Shown here: positions 18,727 to 29,321 of the stretch, piece by piece
Layout of the letters: each line of letters starts with the position of its first letter
Position numbering within the stretch: the first letter of the stretch is position 1
Origin: Stenotrophomonas sp. SY1
GTDB lineage: Bacteria > Pseudomonadota > Gammaproteobacteria > Xanthomonadales > Xanthomonadaceae
DNA length: 64,000 nucleotides
Assembly (NCBI RefSeq): GCF_021202945.1
Contig: NZ_JAJOYR010000001.1
Location: 2,461,543 to 2,525,542, forward strand
Reading direction: 5' to 3'
Translations under genes and position numbers: made by a program
The notes under the pieces: model-generated
What the model saw: the letters and a program-made list of their open reading frames with translations, nothing else
What the model was told of the DNA's origin: nothing
Databases searched by the model: none

Positions 18727-21677
18727 GAGCCAGCCCCTTCCGTGTCACCGGCCTCGTCCAGCAGCACCTCGACGTGCTCGCCCGGCGTACCACCTTCCGA
18801 TGGCGAACATGCCACCTCATCGAGGTACGCATAGTCGTTGAGCAGGTCGCCATACTCCGCTTCACCGGAGTAGATCGCCGCGACTTCATCCGGGAAGTAG
18901 TTGTCCTGCATGTACTCGTCTTCTGCCTTGGCGTAGCACTCCAATGCCTGTCGCGCGTCCTCTTCGGAAGTCGGGAGAAAGCCGTAGATCGGATTGGCCG
19001 GACGGCTGGGATAGGCAAACACCTCGCGCTGGTCGTATCCGAAGAAAACCTTCCCTGGGCCCGGCGGGTTGTGAACTGTCGCCTCACCCTTTTCATCCAG
19101 TACGCCTTCAGCGCGGGTGCCGTTCTCAAACAGCACGGAATACGGCGCACCCACTACTGGCTTCAGATCCTTGTAGGCGTACTTGAGCTCCAACGCACGG
19201 GCTGCAAGCCCGAGCGGAAGCGCAAACAGCGGCTGTTCCACCTTGCTCCCCCCTTGGAACGGATGCTCGCTGGCCTTGACCTTGAACTCGCCCGGGCAAC
19301 TGATGGTGATGTTCTCGCCTTCCAGCGTGATCGCGCTGTTGCCGGCTTTCAGGACCACTTTGCTCTGCGCCAGTACGTCGATCCGACAATCGCTGGCAGT
19401 AATGGTCAGAGCCTGCTCACTGAGCAGTTCCAGCTCGCCGTCATGGGCCTGCAAACTCGCTGGGCCGTTGGCGGCTATCAGCCGCAGCGGGCCGTTCTGT
19501 GTGAAGAGCGAAACGTGCCCACCGCTGACGCTGGAGACGGTCTGTCCGGCGCTGATGTGCAGATCCTGTTGCACGGTTATTTCCAGATTGGCGCCTGCAT
19601 AGGCAATCGCGCTGGCCGGGGTGGTCCAGGCGATATGGTGCGGGCCTTCGGCCACCAACAGCGGCTTGGCAAAGCGCTCCACCGCCTCGTCACCGGGGTT
19701 GCGGCCATCGCGCGGTTTGAACGGTGATTGGCCGTTGACGTCGCCCTCATGACGACCATCAGCCTGCGGGTCGATCAGCTCACGCAGCAAGCCGGTGGCC
19801 TGCCACGCCGACAAACCGGGGACTTGTTGTTGTTTCAACAGCGTCTGCATCTGCTCCAGGCGGCCTTCGGCACCCTTGAGCTGGGCAACGACCTCAGCGT
19901 TGTCCATCACCGTAGAGCCTGCATGCTCCTGCGCGCTCGCCGACAACAACACCCCCTGCGCGGCATGCACATTGCCCCAGCCTTGCGTAGCAAGCTCGAA
20001 GCCTTCACCACGCAACGCACCGCGTGCGCTGTTCCGGTGCTCGATCAGGTAGCCCAGCTCCAACCGGCTATCGGCCTGGGAACTGTGCAGACGCGTGCGC
20101 AACTGGCCAGGCGTGTCGTCGATGACCCATTGCTGGGTGCCGCTTCCATCGTGGCTCTGTGTGTGCAGCCCGCTGAGAACACCCGGATGCCGGGCTTGTT
20201 CATCAACGCCACCGCCAAACGGCGGTGCCACATCGCCGTTGTACAACTGCCCGGTGATGCGTGGCTGGTCGATGTCGCCGTGCAGGAACTCCACCAGCAC
20301 CTCGCTGCCGATGCGCGGCAGGAACGCGCTGCCCCAGTTCGGGCCAGCCACCCATTCGGCCACCGGCACCCAACTGCCGCTGGTGTGATCGCCGGGCGCG
20401 TGACCATCGCCGTGCAGGCCGCCGGGGTTGGGCGTGCTGCCGCGCTGCCAGCTGAACTGGATGCGCACCTGATGGTCGCGATTGGGCGTGAGCGCCGCAT
20501 CGGGAATGCCCACCACGCGTGCCGTCTGCGGACCATGCACCGTAGGACGGTCCTGCGGCAGCGCTCGTATCGGAACGCCGGCGCCGGTGGCGATGAAGCG
20601 GCTGCGGTAGCTGCCCCGGTCCCCATCGGCGATCTCCAGCACCTCGGCGATGCCGTGGTCCAGATTGTTGACCGCCACATGTGCGACCGACAGCACCTGG
20701 AACGCCTGCCCGGCATGCTGTGGGTGCTGCGACAAGCGGAAACATGCGCCGGGAATCAGGCCGCGCTCATTGCCGCTGCCACTGAACAGTTGTTGCGGCA
20801 CGCGTAGCGCATCCAGCCGCGCCTGCGCCGCCTCCCGTGCCCAGCGTGGCTGCGCGAAACGACCGGCACGCGGCTGCACGTAGATCTCCAGCGGCGGTAG
20901 CGTCCCGGCATCGGCGCTGCGCTGCGCGCTCACCGCCTTGACCTGCTCGCTGTGCCAGCTGCCAACTGTGCTGGCATTGGGTACGTACTGCTGGTGCTCG
21001 GCGAATACGCTGATGCCGTCGCCGGTTTCGGCCGCCTGTGCGTGATGGAACCGCAGTGTGCCCAGATCCGGCTGCTCCACGCCGGGCTCGAAGATCACCC
21101 ATGTGTGCGCGGCTTCGCCCTCCTGCGCCTGCTCGATGCGCCAGGCCATGCCGGCCTCGGCCAGCAGCCGGGTGATGAAGGCCCAATCGGTTTCCCGGTA
21201 CTGGGTGGTGATCGCGTACCGCGGCAGCTCGCTGTGTACATCAAAGCGATACGCCGCCTGCGGATAGCCATCGAACACCTGCTCGCAGATCTCCCGCACA
21301 TCCAGGTCCTGGAAGATCAGCGCGTTGCGCCGATGCCGCAGCAGCGCCGTCCAAGGTTCCAGCCGCAAACGATAGCGTGCCAGGCCGCCGTCACTGCCAC
21401 GCTGGCCGACCTGCGTACATAGGCCGTGCCATTGCCGCAGCGAGCCATCGGCCAGCCGCAGCTGCAGGGTCAGCGGCTGCTCCAGCCAGGCCGCGTAATC
21501 CAGGAATGCATCGGTGGACAGGCAGTCGATCTGCAGGAGGGAATCACCGCAAACGCTTTCCTGGCCTTCGAAGCGCTCGACCACCAGGTCGTCGTGCGGG
21601 CCGTGCAGGCGGATCAGGCGATCGTAGTGCGTCGGTGCTGCCAGCGTTGCCAGCAGTGCGGAGCTTGGGATGTCCAT
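18723..21677 (-). CDS. vgrG: Type VI secretion spike protein VgrG with transthyretin-like tail
   Basis: A 984-residue VgrG. The gp27-like base is at about 1-370, followed by the gp5 OB-fold region with the family signature (GSEVLVEFLHGDIDQPRI near 470-490). A DUF2345-type beta-helix extension spans about 650-810. The final 150 residues contain a transthyretin-like segment (YSVLFENGTRAEGVLDEKG, PGKVFFGYD) and an acidic end. In other bacteria such VgrG tails bind a cargo effector, and the overlapping downstream gene is the obvious candidate. No other T6SS component is in the window, so the injection machine must be encoded elsewhere. Confidence 0.93.
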   Translation of the reverse strand: MDIPSSALLATLAAPTHYDRLIRLHGPHDDLVVERFEGQESVCGDSLLQIDCLSTDAFLDYAAWLEQPLTLQLRLADGSLRQWHGLCTQVGQRGSDGGLARYRLRLEPWTALLRHRRNALIFQDLDVREICEQVFDGYPQAAYRFDVHSELPRYAITTQYRETDWAFITRLLAEAGMAWRIEQAQEGEAAHTWVIFEPGVEQPDLGTLRFHHAQAAETGDGISVFAEHQQYVPNASTVGSWHSEQVKAVSAQRSADAGTLPPLEIYVQPRAGRFAQPRWAREAAQARLDALRVPQQLFSGSGNERGLIPGACFRLSQHPQHAGQAFQVLSVAHVAVNNLDHGIAEVLEIADGDRGSYRSRFIATGAGVPIRALPQDRPTVHGPQTARVVGIPDAALTPNRDHQVRIQFSWQRGSTPNPGGLHGDGHAPGDHTSGSWVPVAEWVAGPNWGSAFLPRIGSEVLVEFLHGDIDQPRITGQLYNGDVAPPFGGGVDEQARHPGVLSGLHTQSHDGSGTQQWVIDDTPGQLRTRLHSSQADSRLELGYLIEHRNSARGALRGEGFELATQGWGNVHAAQGVLLSASAQEHAGSTVMDNAEVVAQLKGAEGRLEQMQTLLKQQQVPGLSAWQATGLLRELIDPQADGRHEGDVNGQSPFKPRDGRNPGDEAVERFAKPLLVAEGPHHIAWTTPASAIAYAGANLEITVQQDLHISAGQTVSSVSGGHVSLFTQNGPLRLIAANGPASLQAHDGELELLSEQALTITASDCRIDVLAQSKVVLKAGNSAITLEGENITISCPGEFKVKASEHPFQGGSKVEQPLFALPLGLAARALELKYAYKDLKPVVGAPYSVLFENGTRAEGVLDEKGEATVHNPPGPGKVFFGYDQREVFAYPSRPANPIYGFLPTSEEDARQALECYAKAEDEYMQDNYFPDEVAAIYSGEAEYGDLLNDYAYLDEVACSPSEGGTPGEHVEVLLDEAGDTEGAGS

Positions 21678-21924
21678 ATCGACAGGCTCGTGGGAAGGTG
21701 GGCCATGAGGTACGCCGGACGCACTCGGTATCCGCCGTCGATGGCCGCCGGATTATCTGCCCCGGTTGCGCAGCCGACGCAGCGCAGGCAGAACTTTGAG
21801 CACTGTCCGAGGCTCATCGCGTCAAAAATCAGGCGCGATGAACCCGCAACACCTGCGAAAACTTCTTCGTGGTCGTCAACCCAGTTTCCATCCCTCACCC
21901 AACTGCCTGAAATCAGCTCGGCCC

Positions 21925-21951
21925 TAAAGTCCGCCCGGCCTTCGCCGATAC
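21925..21951 (+). promoter_or_regulatory. Sigma-28 (FliA) promoter for cheW
   Basis: TAAA (21925-21928), exactly 15 bases, GCCGATAC (21944-21951), 49 bases before the cheW start. It lies in the 323-base divergent gap between vgrG and cheW. No promoter for vgrG is recognisable there. Confidence 0.85.
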
Positions 21952-22000
21952 CGGTGCAACAACCACCCGCACCGGCGCCATGCCAGGATCAGGAATCGCC

Positions 22001-22492
22001 ATGAACGACACCCGCAGCACGTCCTCCGAAGGTACCGGCGGCGAGTACCTCAGCTTCACGCTCGGCAACGAGCATTACGGCGTGGACATCCTCAAGGTGC
22101 AGGAAATCCGCGGTTATGACGCGGTGACCCGGGTGCCGGACGCACCGGACTACATCAAGGGCGTGATCAACCTGCGCGGCACCATCGTGCCGGTGATCGA
22201 CCTGCGCCTGAAGCTCCGCCTGGAACACGCCCGCTATGACGCCTTCACGGTGATGATCGTGCTCAACGTTGAAGACCGCGTGGTCGGCATCGTGGTCGAT
22301 GGCGTTTCCGACGTGATTCCGCTCAGCGCCGAGCAGATCCGCCCTACCCCCGAGTTCGGTGCCGCCGTGGACACGCGCTTCATCAGCGGCATCGGCACCC
22401 AGGACGATCGCATGCTGATCCTGCTGGATATCGAAACCCTGCTCGACACGGCCGACCTGGGCACCCCGGCCACGGCCGAAGAAGCCGCCTGA
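22001..22492 (+). CDS. cheW: Chemotaxis coupling protein CheW
   Basis: A 163-residue single CheW domain (LSFTLGNEHYGVDILKVQEI, GVINLRGTIVPVIDLRLKL). It couples receptors to CheA at the array. The start at 22001 is chosen because AGGA lies 6 bases upstream; an in-frame ATG at 21980 has no good ribosome site. It has its own FliA promoter and opens the second half of the chemotaxis locus. Confidence 0.95.
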   Translation: MNDTRSTSSEGTGGEYLSFTLGNEHYGVDILKVQEIRGYDAVTRVPDAPDYIKGVINLRGTIVPVIDLRLKLRLEHARYDAFTVMIVLNVEDRVVGIVVDGVSDVIPLSAEQIRPTPEFGAAVDTRFISGIGTQDDRMLILLDIETLLDTADLGTPATAEEAA

Positions 22493-22620
22493 GCCAGCCA
22501 CAAGAGCGCACCACGTCACAGTTCGGTGCCGAGCCCTTCAGGCGCGGCACACCCCGGCCGATAGGGCAGATGCATGCCCGCTCCCCGACGGGCCCCAACA
22601 CGCCATCCCGGAGATACCAG

Positions 22621-23007
22621 ATGTACAAGCACGCTACTGCACTGCTCTCGGCAGCCCTGCTGGCCACCACCGCATTCACCGCCGCTGCCGACACTGCAGA
22701 AATGATCCCGCCGGAAAACGCTGCCCGCTTCGCAGGCAGGGACGGCATGGTCTGCGGCAAGGTCGAGAAGGCCCGCTATGCCGAAGGCTCCGAAGGCCAG
22801 CCCACCTTCCTGCACATGGGCGGCGTGTTCCCGCGCCACACCTTCTCCGCACGCATCGCCGGTGCCAACCGCGGCAAGTTCGGCTTCCCGCTGGAATCGC
22901 TGGAAGGCAAGACCGTGTGCGTGATCGGCAAGATCCAGCGTGATTCCTCGCGCGCGGAAATCGAAGTCAGCTCGCCGGCCAGCCTGAAGCTGGCGAACAT
23001 CAAGTAA
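22621..23007 (+). CDS. Small periplasmic OB-fold-like protein
   Basis: A 128-residue protein with a Sec signal peptide (MYKHATALLSAALLATTAF, cleavage near AAAD). GGAG lies 8 bases before the ATG. The mature part has the pattern CGKVEKARY, GQPTFLHMGGVFPRHTFSA, KTVCVIGKIQ. This resembles the small periplasmic OB-fold proteins related to nuclease-associated OB domains. Nothing in it shows a catalytic site. It lies between cheW and a chemoreceptor on the same strand; whether it serves chemotaxis is unknown. Confidence 0.75.
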   Translation: MYKHATALLSAALLATTAFTAAADTAEMIPPENAARFAGRDGMVCGKVEKARYAEGSEGQPTFLHMGGVFPRHTFSARIAGANRGKFGFPLESLEGKTVCVIGKIQRDSSRAEIEVSSPASLKLANIK

Positions 23008-23019
23008 TCCCGCCAGCCG

Positions 23020-23042
23020 CCACACCGGCTTGTCCGGTGTGG
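23020..23042 (+). terminator. Hairpin after the OB-fold gene
   Basis: A 9-bp perfect stem CCACACCGG-CTTGT-CCGGTGTGG, 13 bases after the stop codon. It has no T-run, so it may be an attenuating structure rather than a full terminator. Confidence 0.5.
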
Positions 23043-23100
23043 TGCGCCGCGCAGCTCGCATTGCGCGGGGCGTGCGGACCGTTATTGGAGATCATGCAAG

Positions 23101-25473
23101 ATGCAGTGGATCAACTCGCTCAAACTGAAGCCGAAGCTGTTGCTCACCTTCGGTGTCGTGCTGTTCGTCATGTTGCTGCAAGGCGTGGTCGCCTACCGCG
23201 GTCTACATGCTCTGGACGATGTCACCACCGACCTGACCAGCAACCGCATGCCCAGCATGCGCACGACCGATGCACTGAGCGGCATGGTCAGCGAGTTCCG
23301 TAACGAGTCCTACCAGAGCCTGGTGCGGGCAAGCGATGAGGTCAAGGCACAGGCCAAGACCCGCGCTGCCGAGCTGCGCAAGAACATCGACACCACCATC
23401 GCCGAGTATCCGAAGCTGATCGACAGCCCGGAACAGAAGAAGGTTTTCGACCGCTTCGTGGGCGAATGGAAGAACGCCCTGGCCTCCTACGATGCCGTCA
23501 ACGAAATGCTGGAGCTGGACCTGCCCGACGACGCCATCGATACCTTCGTCGGCGAGACCCGTACGTTGCACGGCAAGGCCTTCGCATCGCTGCAGACGCT
23601 GTCCAACAACGACAACGCAAACGCCCAGGCATCGGCCAAGCGGGCTGCCGAAACCTATACGTCCTCGGCAATCCTGATCGTCATTGCCGTGCTGGTCGGC
23701 GCCGGTGCCGGTCTGCTGCTGGTATGGCTGTTCGCCCGTTCGCTGGTTGGCTCCATGCGCGGTGCGGTCGGCGTTGCCAACGACGTGGCCAGCGGCAAGC
23801 TCGACGGCCACATCGACGTGACCCGTGCCGACGAAGTGGGCGACCTGCTGCGCGCCATGCAGCGCATGCAGCGCGACCTGCGCGAACGCATCGAACGTGA
23901 CCAGGCCATCGCCGGCGAGAATCTGCGTATCCGTACCGCGTTGGACTACTCCTCCACTGGCGTCTACCTGACCAACGAAGGCCTGGAAATCGTCTACGCC
24001 AACCGCGCCCTCCTCGACACCCTGGCCCAGTACGACCAGGACCTGGCCAGCGAGTTGCCGCATTACGACGCCAGCCTGCCACTGGTCGGTCAGCCGGTCA
24101 CCGCGCTGGAGCACAACGGCCTGGTCGACAACAAGGTCATCGAAGCGCTGGAGAAGAACGGCGTGGTCCGTCGCCAGATGAACTTCGGCAATGCCGAGTT
24201 CGCGCAGGCGATCTCGGTGATCCGCAATGATGACGGCGTACCGGTGGGCCATGTGGTTGAGTGGCGCGACCGCACCATTGAAGCGGCAGTGGAGAAGGAA
24301 GTGGCGCGCGTGATCGACGCCGCCGCCGCCGGCGACCTGAGTGGCCGCATTGCTACCGACGACAAGGAAGGCTTCTTCCTGCAGTTGGCGGCGCAGATCA
24401 ACAGCCTGCTCGATGCCAACGCCAGCAGCCTGGAACAGGTATCGGCACTGCTCTCGGCACTGTCGCGCGGCGACCTGACCGTGCGCATGCAGGGTGAGTA
24501 CCAGGGTGTTTTCGCCACCATGCGTGACGACGCCAATGCCACCGCCGAACAGCTGACCGGTATCGTCAGCCGCATCAAGCAGTCCTCGCTGGCCATCAAC
24601 TCGGCCGCCACCGAGATCGCCAGCGGCAACAACGACCTGTCGCGCCGCACCGAGCAGCAGGCCGCAAACCTGGAAGAAACCGCCGCCTCAATGGAGGAAC
24701 TGACCTCCACCGTGCGCCAGAACGCCGAGTCCGCACGCCAGGCAAACCAGCTGGCCATCGGTGCCGCATCGGTCGCCTCGCAGGGTGGCGAGGTGGTGAG
24801 CCAGGTGGTCACCACCATGAGCGCGATCGAGGTCTCCTCGAAGAAGATTGCCGAAATCATTTCGGTTATTGACGGCATCGCCTTCCAGACCAACATCCTT
24901 GCGCTCAATGCGGCCGTGGAAGCGGCGCGTGCGGGCGAACAGGGGCGTGGCTTTGCCGTGGTCGCCTCTGAAGTACGTACCCTGGCCCAGCGTTCGGCCG
25001 GTGCTGCCAAGGAAATCAAGGGCCTGATCGATGACTCGGTCGGCAAGGTCGCCGACGGCTCGGCACTGGTGAAGAAGGCCGGCAGCACCATGGGCGAAAT
25101 CGTCGCCTCCGTGCAGCGCGTGACCGACATCATGGCCGAGATCTCCGCCGCCTCGCAGGAGCAGAGCGCCGGTATCGAACAGGTCAACCAGACCGTCGTG
25201 CAGATGGACGAAACCACCCAGCAGAATGCCGCATTGGTGGAAGAAGCCACGGCCGCCGCCCGCTCGATGGAAGAACAGGCGGTGCAGCTGAGCAACGTTG
25301 TGTCCGTGTTCCAGCTGGAAGAATCCATCGCTGAAGTGGCCGCCCCGGCCCGCGCCGCGCCTGCGGCCAGGGCACAGGCTGCCGCTCCCGCCAAGGAAGC
25401 GGCGCCACGCCGTCGCGCTGCCAGCAGAACCGCCGTGGCGGAGCTGGCCGACTCGGACTGGCAGGAGTTCTAA
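23101..25473 (+). CDS. Methyl-accepting chemotaxis protein with PAS-like insert
   Basis: A 790-residue receptor. Transmembrane helices lie near 7-28 and 188-212 around a helical periplasmic domain. HAMP follows at about 213-265. A PAS-like cytoplasmic segment (about 275-395; [34 protein letters not shown]) is absent from the other receptors here and could sense an internal or redox signal. The signalling tip is near 590-630, and the protein ends SDWQEF. The Ala/Pro/Arg-rich stretch before the pentapeptide is a flexible tether. Confidence 0.92.
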   Translation: MQWINSLKLKPKLLLTFGVVLFVMLLQGVVAYRGLHALDDVTTDLTSNRMPSMRTTDALSGMVSEFRNESYQSLVRASDEVKAQAKTRAAELRKNIDTTIAEYPKLIDSPEQKKVFDRFVGEWKNALASYDAVNEMLELDLPDDAIDTFVGETRTLHGKAFASLQTLSNNDNANAQASAKRAAETYTSSAILIVIAVLVGAGAGLLLVWLFARSLVGSMRGAVGVANDVASGKLDGHIDVTRADEVGDLLRAMQRMQRDLRERIERDQAIAGENLRIRTALDYSSTGVYLTNEGLEIVYANRALLDTLAQYDQDLASELPHYDASLPLVGQPVTALEHNGLVDNKVIEALEKNGVVRRQMNFGNAEFAQAISVIRNDDGVPVGHVVEWRDRTIEAAVEKEVARVIDAAAAGDLSGRIATDDKEGFFLQLAAQINSLLDANASSLEQVSALLSALSRGDLTVRMQGEYQGVFATMRDDANATAEQLTGIVSRIKQSSLAINSAATEIASGNNDLSRRTEQQAANLEETAASMEELTSTVRQNAESARQANQLAIGAASVASQGGEVVSQVVTTMSAIEVSSKKIAEIISVIDGIAFQTNILALNAAVEAARAGEQGRGFAVVASEVRTLAQRSAGAAKEIKGLIDDSVGKVADGSALVKKAGSTMGEIVASVQRVTDIMAEISAASQEQSAGIEQVNQTVVQMDETTQQNAALVEEATAAARSMEEQAVQLSNVVSVFQLEESIAEVAAPARAAPAARAQAAAPAKEAAPRRRAASRTAVAELADSDWQEF

Positions 25474-25576
25474 GCCGCCAGCCCATGCAGGAGCGCCTGA
25501 CGCCACGGGGCTCTGCATCAGCAGCCCCCAGTGGCATCTGATGCAGCAACCGCCCCCGCATGGAGCACTCCCTGAA

Positions 25577-25609
25577 CAACCCCGGCCTCGGCCGGGGTTG
25601 TCCTTTTTT
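25577..25609 (+). terminator. Rho-independent terminator after third MCP
   Basis: Stem CAACCCCGGC-CTCG-GCCGGGGTTG followed by TCCTTTTTTG, about 105 bases after the stop. Confidence 0.88.
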
Positions 25610-25633
25610 GCCCCTCTTGTTGTGCTCTTCGCG

Positions 25634-25641
25634 GCCGATAT
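25634..25641 (+). promoter_or_regulatory. Possible sigma-28 -10 element before fourth MCP
   Basis: GCCGATAT matches the FliA -10 box in seven of eight bases and lies 52 bases before the MCP start. The -35 position (TCTT) is poor, so this is a weak call. Confidence 0.35.
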
Positions 25642-25693
25642 CGGAGGTAACCCATCACCTGATCCGCCTTCTACGGCAGCGCCACATACCCCC

Positions 25694-27862
25694 ATGAACC
25701 TCTACCGTCTCTGGTCGAACTACATCAGCAACATCTCCGTCAGGCGCAAGCTCAACCTGCTTACCGCCCTGATCATCATTGGCGTGATCGCCCTGTCGGT
25801 GATCGCCGCACGCATGCAGTACGTGGACCTGTACGAAACCCGCAAGGCGGCATTGCAGGAGCAGGTGGAGCTGAGCTATGGCGTGCTGGACCGCTACGCC
25901 AGGCGCGTGGAGGCCGGCGAGATTGCCCTCGAGGTTGCCCAGCAGCATGCGATCGACAGCCTGCGCGGCATGCGATCGACCAACGACGTCAACTACTTCA
26001 ACATCTACACCACCAACTATGTGGTGTTGATGCACCCGTTCCGCGCCGACCTGGTCGGCAAGGACATGAAGGACTTCCGTGGTGACGACGGCGTGCGCCT
26101 GTACTACGACCAGGTGGAGGCTGCCCGCAAGGGCGGCGGCTACGTGGCCTACACCTGGGCCAAGCCCGGCCACGATGCGCCGGTCGAGAAAGTGGCCTAT
26201 GCGGGCCTTTACACGCCGTGGAACTGGGTCATTTCCAGTGGCGTCTACATGGACGACGTGCAGGCGCAGGCCCTCAGGTTCACCGCCGTCATGACCGCTG
26301 CCGGTGGCGTGCTGGTCGTGCTGGTGCTCGGCCTGAGCTGGATCATCGGCAACCGGATCGTGCTGCCGCTGCGCAATGCCACCGCCGTGGCCGATGCCAT
26401 CGCGCAGGGACGCATGGACAATGCCATCGCCCCGCCAAGCCGCGACGAGACCGGCCAGCTGCTGGGCAGCATGCAGCGCATGCAGGAACAGCTGCGCGCG
26501 GTGATCGGCGCACAGAATGAAATGGCCCGCCAGCACGATGCCGGCATCATCAGCTACCGCATCGATCCCACCGCGTTCCCCGGTGACTACGGGGTGATGG
26601 TGGCCGAGACCAACACCCTGGTCAGCAACCACATCGATGTGAAGATGCAGGTCATCGAGATTGCCAAGCGTTACGCCATCGGCGACCTGACCCCGGACAT
26701 GCCGATGCTGCCCGGTGAGAAGCGCGTCATCACCGAAACCATGGCCGCCATCAAGCAGAACCTGGCTGCCATCAATGGCGAGATCAAGCGCCTGGGTGCA
26801 GCGGCGGCCGCCGGTGACTTCAGCCAGCGCGGAGATGAAGCCCGTTTCGAACATGACTTCCTCGAGATGGTGCGCAGCCTCAACACCATGATGCAGGTCA
26901 GCGATAACAACCTCAGCCAGATCTCCGCTTTGCTTCGCGCTCTGGCCCAGGGCGATCTCACCGTCACCATGCGCGGTGATTTCCAGGGCGTGTTCGCGCG
27001 CATGCGTGACGATGCCAACACCACCATCGCGCAGCTGTCGGGCATCGTTTCGCGCATCCAGCAGGCCGCTGAGAGCATCAACCTAGCCGCCGGCGAGATC
27101 GCGACCGGCAACAACGACCTGTCGCGTCGCACCGAGATGCAGGCTGCCAACCTCGAAGAAACAGCCGCATCCATGGAGGAACTGACCTCCACCGTGCGGC
27201 AGAACGCAGACTCCGCACGCCAAGCCAACCAGTTGGCGATCGGCGCCGGCAGCGTGGCATCGCGCGGCGGCACGGTGGTCAATGAAGTCGTTTCGACCAT
27301 GGGCATGATCGAGCAGTCCTCACGCCGCATTGCCGACATCATCTCGGTGATCGATGGCATTGCCTTCCAGACCAACATCCTTGCCCTGAACGCTGCGGTG
27401 GAAGCTGCACGTGCCGGTGAGCAGGGCCGCGGCTTTGCGGTGGTGGCATCCGAAGTCCGTACCCTGGCCCAACGTTCGGCCGGTGCTGCCAAGGAGATCA
27501 AGACGCTGATCGAAGATTCGGTCGGCAAGGTCTCCGAAGGTTCGCAGCTGGTCCAACAGGCCGGCACCACCATGGGCGAGATCGTGCAGGCCGTGCAGCG
27601 GGTCACCGACATCATGGCGGAGATTTCGGCCGCATCGCAGGAGCAGAGCGCGGGCATCGAGCAGGTCAACCAGACCGTCATGCAGATGGACGAAACCACC
27701 CAGCAGAACGCCGCACTCGTGGAAGAAGCCACGGCCGCCGCACGCTCGCTGGAAGAACAGGCCGGCCTGCTGGACCAGGCCGTGGCCGTGTTCCGGCTTG
27801 AGGACGACGCACCCCTCGCCCCGGCGCGTAGCGCGTCGGCTCCGTTGGCCCTGGCCAGCTGA
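25694..27862 (+). CDS. Methyl-accepting chemotaxis protein with single Cache domain
   Basis: A 722-residue receptor starting at [20 protein letters not shown]. Transmembrane helices lie near 18-38 and 195-220. Between them is an sCache-type periplasmic domain with [18 protein letters not shown] and [20 protein letters not shown], a family that binds small organic acids. HAMP and the standard signalling tip (about 550-590) follow. Unlike the other three receptors it ends SAPLALAS with no DWQEF pentapeptide, so it should depend on neighbours for adaptation by CheR/CheB. It lies 17 bases upstream of cheR. Confidence 0.93.
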   Translation: MNLYRLWSNYISNISVRRKLNLLTALIIIGVIALSVIAARMQYVDLYETRKAALQEQVELSYGVLDRYARRVEAGEIALEVAQQHAIDSLRGMRSTNDVNYFNIYTTNYVVLMHPFRADLVGKDMKDFRGDDGVRLYYDQVEAARKGGGYVAYTWAKPGHDAPVEKVAYAGLYTPWNWVISSGVYMDDVQAQALRFTAVMTAAGGVLVVLVLGLSWIIGNRIVLPLRNATAVADAIAQGRMDNAIAPPSRDETGQLLGSMQRMQEQLRAVIGAQNEMARQHDAGIISYRIDPTAFPGDYGVMVAETNTLVSNHIDVKMQVIEIAKRYAIGDLTPDMPMLPGEKRVITETMAAIKQNLAAINGEIKRLGAAAAAGDFSQRGDEARFEHDFLEMVRSLNTMMQVSDNNLSQISALLRALAQGDLTVTMRGDFQGVFARMRDDANTTIAQLSGIVSRIQQAAESINLAAGEIATGNNDLSRRTEMQAANLEETAASMEELTSTVRQNADSARQANQLAIGAGSVASRGGTVVNEVVSTMGMIEQSSRRIADIISVIDGIAFQTNILALNAAVEAARAGEQGRGFAVVASEVRTLAQRSAGAAKEIKTLIEDSVGKVSEGSQLVQQAGTTMGEIVQAVQRVTDIMAEISAASQEQSAGIEQVNQTVMQMDETTQQNAALVEEATAAARSLEEQAGLLDQAVAVFRLEDDAPLAPARSASAPLALAS

Positions 27863-27879
27863 AGGGCAATCGCATCGAC

Positions 27880-28725
27880 ATGACCATCACCTCCGCCAAC
27901 GAACGGGATTTCGAATTCAACGACCGCGATTTCCAGCGGGTCTGCGACCTGATCTACCGGCGCGTCGGAATCGCGCTGGCACCGGCGAAGCGCGACATGG
28001 TGTACGGGCGCCTGTCCCGTCGCCTGCGCTCGCTGGGCCTGCGCTCGTTCAAGGACTACCTGGACCAGCTGGAAACAGGCGGCGGTGAGGAATGGCAGGC
28101 GTTCACCAACGCCCTGACCACCAACCTCACCTCGTTCTTCCGCGAGCCGCACCACTTCGACAAGCTGCGCGAGGAGCTGCTGCGGCGGCAGAAGGACGCA
28201 CCGCTGAAGCTGTGGTCCTGCGCTGCCTCCACGGGTGAAGAGCCTTATTCCATGGCCATCACCGCCTGTGAAACCTTCGGCACGATGACCCCGCCGGTGC
28301 GCATTCTTGCCACCGACGTGGATACGCAGGTGCTGGCCACCGCTGCTCAGGGCGTCTATGCGATGGAGCGCATCAGCGGGCTGGAAACCGAGCTCAAGCG
28401 TCGCTACTTCCAGCGTGGCACCGGCCCCAACGAGGGCAAGTGCCGCGTCCATCCTGCACTGCGGGCGCTGGTGGAATTCCGGCCGCTCAACCTGCTTGCC
28501 AACCGTTACGACGTCGGTGGTCCCTACGATGCATTGTTCTGCCGCAACGTGATGATCTATTTCGACAAGTCCACCCAGCGCGCCATCCTGTCGCGACTGG
28601 TGGAACACATGGGCGACGATGGCCTGCTGTACACCGGCCATTCCGAGAACTACCTGCACGCCGCCGACCTGATCCAACCCTGCGGGCGCACGCTGTACCG
28701 TCGCGCACGCCGGAGCGCCACATGA
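27880..28725 (+). CDS. cheR: Chemoreceptor methyltransferase CheR
   Basis: A 281-residue SAM-dependent glutamate methyltransferase. The N-terminal helical domain (about 10-90) is followed by the Rossmann-like domain with the SAM site ([15 protein letters not shown]), ATDVDTQVL and [10 protein letters not shown]. It methylates the receptor adaptation helices. Its stop overlaps the cheD start (ATGA), and cheD overlaps cheB, so the three adaptation enzymes are translated together. Confidence 0.95.
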   Translation: MTITSANERDFEFNDRDFQRVCDLIYRRVGIALAPAKRDMVYGRLSRRLRSLGLRSFKDYLDQLETGGGEEWQAFTNALTTNLTSFFREPHHFDKLREELLRRQKDAPLKLWSCAASTGEEPYSMAITACETFGTMTPPVRILATDVDTQVLATAAQGVYAMERISGLETELKRRYFQRGTGPNEGKCRVHPALRALVEFRPLNLLANRYDVGGPYDALFCRNVMIYFDKSTQRAILSRLVEHMGDDGLLYTGHSENYLHAADLIQPCGRTLYRRARRSAT

Positions 28726-29321
28726 AAGCCCCCCAGCAGTACCCCGACGACGTCATGCGTTACCACGACAGTCGTTTCCAGACCACGGCCGCCAAGCTGC
28801 TACCCACCCAATACCTGGTAGTCGACGACGACACGGCACTGACCACCACGTTGGGGTCCTGCGTGGCCGCCTGCATCCGCGATCCGATCCTCGGCATCGG
28901 CGGCATGAACCACTTCCTGCTCCCCGACGGTAATGTCGGCGATGGCGCACCTGCACGCTACGGCAGCTATGCGATGGAACTGCTGATCAACGACCTGCTC
29001 AAGCGCGGCGCCAACCGCAAGCGCCTGGAAGCAAAGGTGTTCGGCGGTGCCAACGTGCTCAAAGGATTCACCAGCAACCCGGTAGGAACGCGCAATGCCG
29101 AGTTCGTGCGCCAGTACCTGCAGGCCGAACATCTCCCCATCGTGGCGGAGGATCTGTGCGGCATTCATCCGCGCAAGATCTGGTTCTTCCCGATCACCGG
29201 TCGCGTCGCCGTGCAGCGCCTGCCGCATGCGCACGATGCCGAAGTCGTCGCTGCCGAAACCGTGGCGCGCGCACGCCTGGCGCGCACGCCGGTCAGCGGT
29301 GGCGTGGAGCTGTTCGAATGA
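28722..29321 (+). CDS. cheD: Chemoreceptor glutamine deamidase CheD
   Basis: A 199-residue CheD. The catalytic Cys (LGSCVAAC) and His (GGMNHFLLP) are present, with the conserved KVFGGANVL and [15 protein letters not shown] segments. It deamidates receptor glutamines to methylatable glutamates. The start at 28722 is fixed by the 4-base overlap with cheR and by the conserved N-terminus. An in-frame upstream extension is cheR shadow sequence. Confidence 0.94.
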   Translation: MKAPQQYPDDVMRYHDSRFQTTAAKLLPTQYLVVDDDTALTTTLGSCVAACIRDPILGIGGMNHFLLPDGNVGDGAPARYGSYAMELLINDLLKRGANRKRLEAKVFGGANVLKGFTSNPVGTRNAEFVRQYLQAEHLPIVAEDLCGIHPRKIWFFPITGRVAVQRLPHAHDAEVVAAETVARARLARTPVSGGVELFE

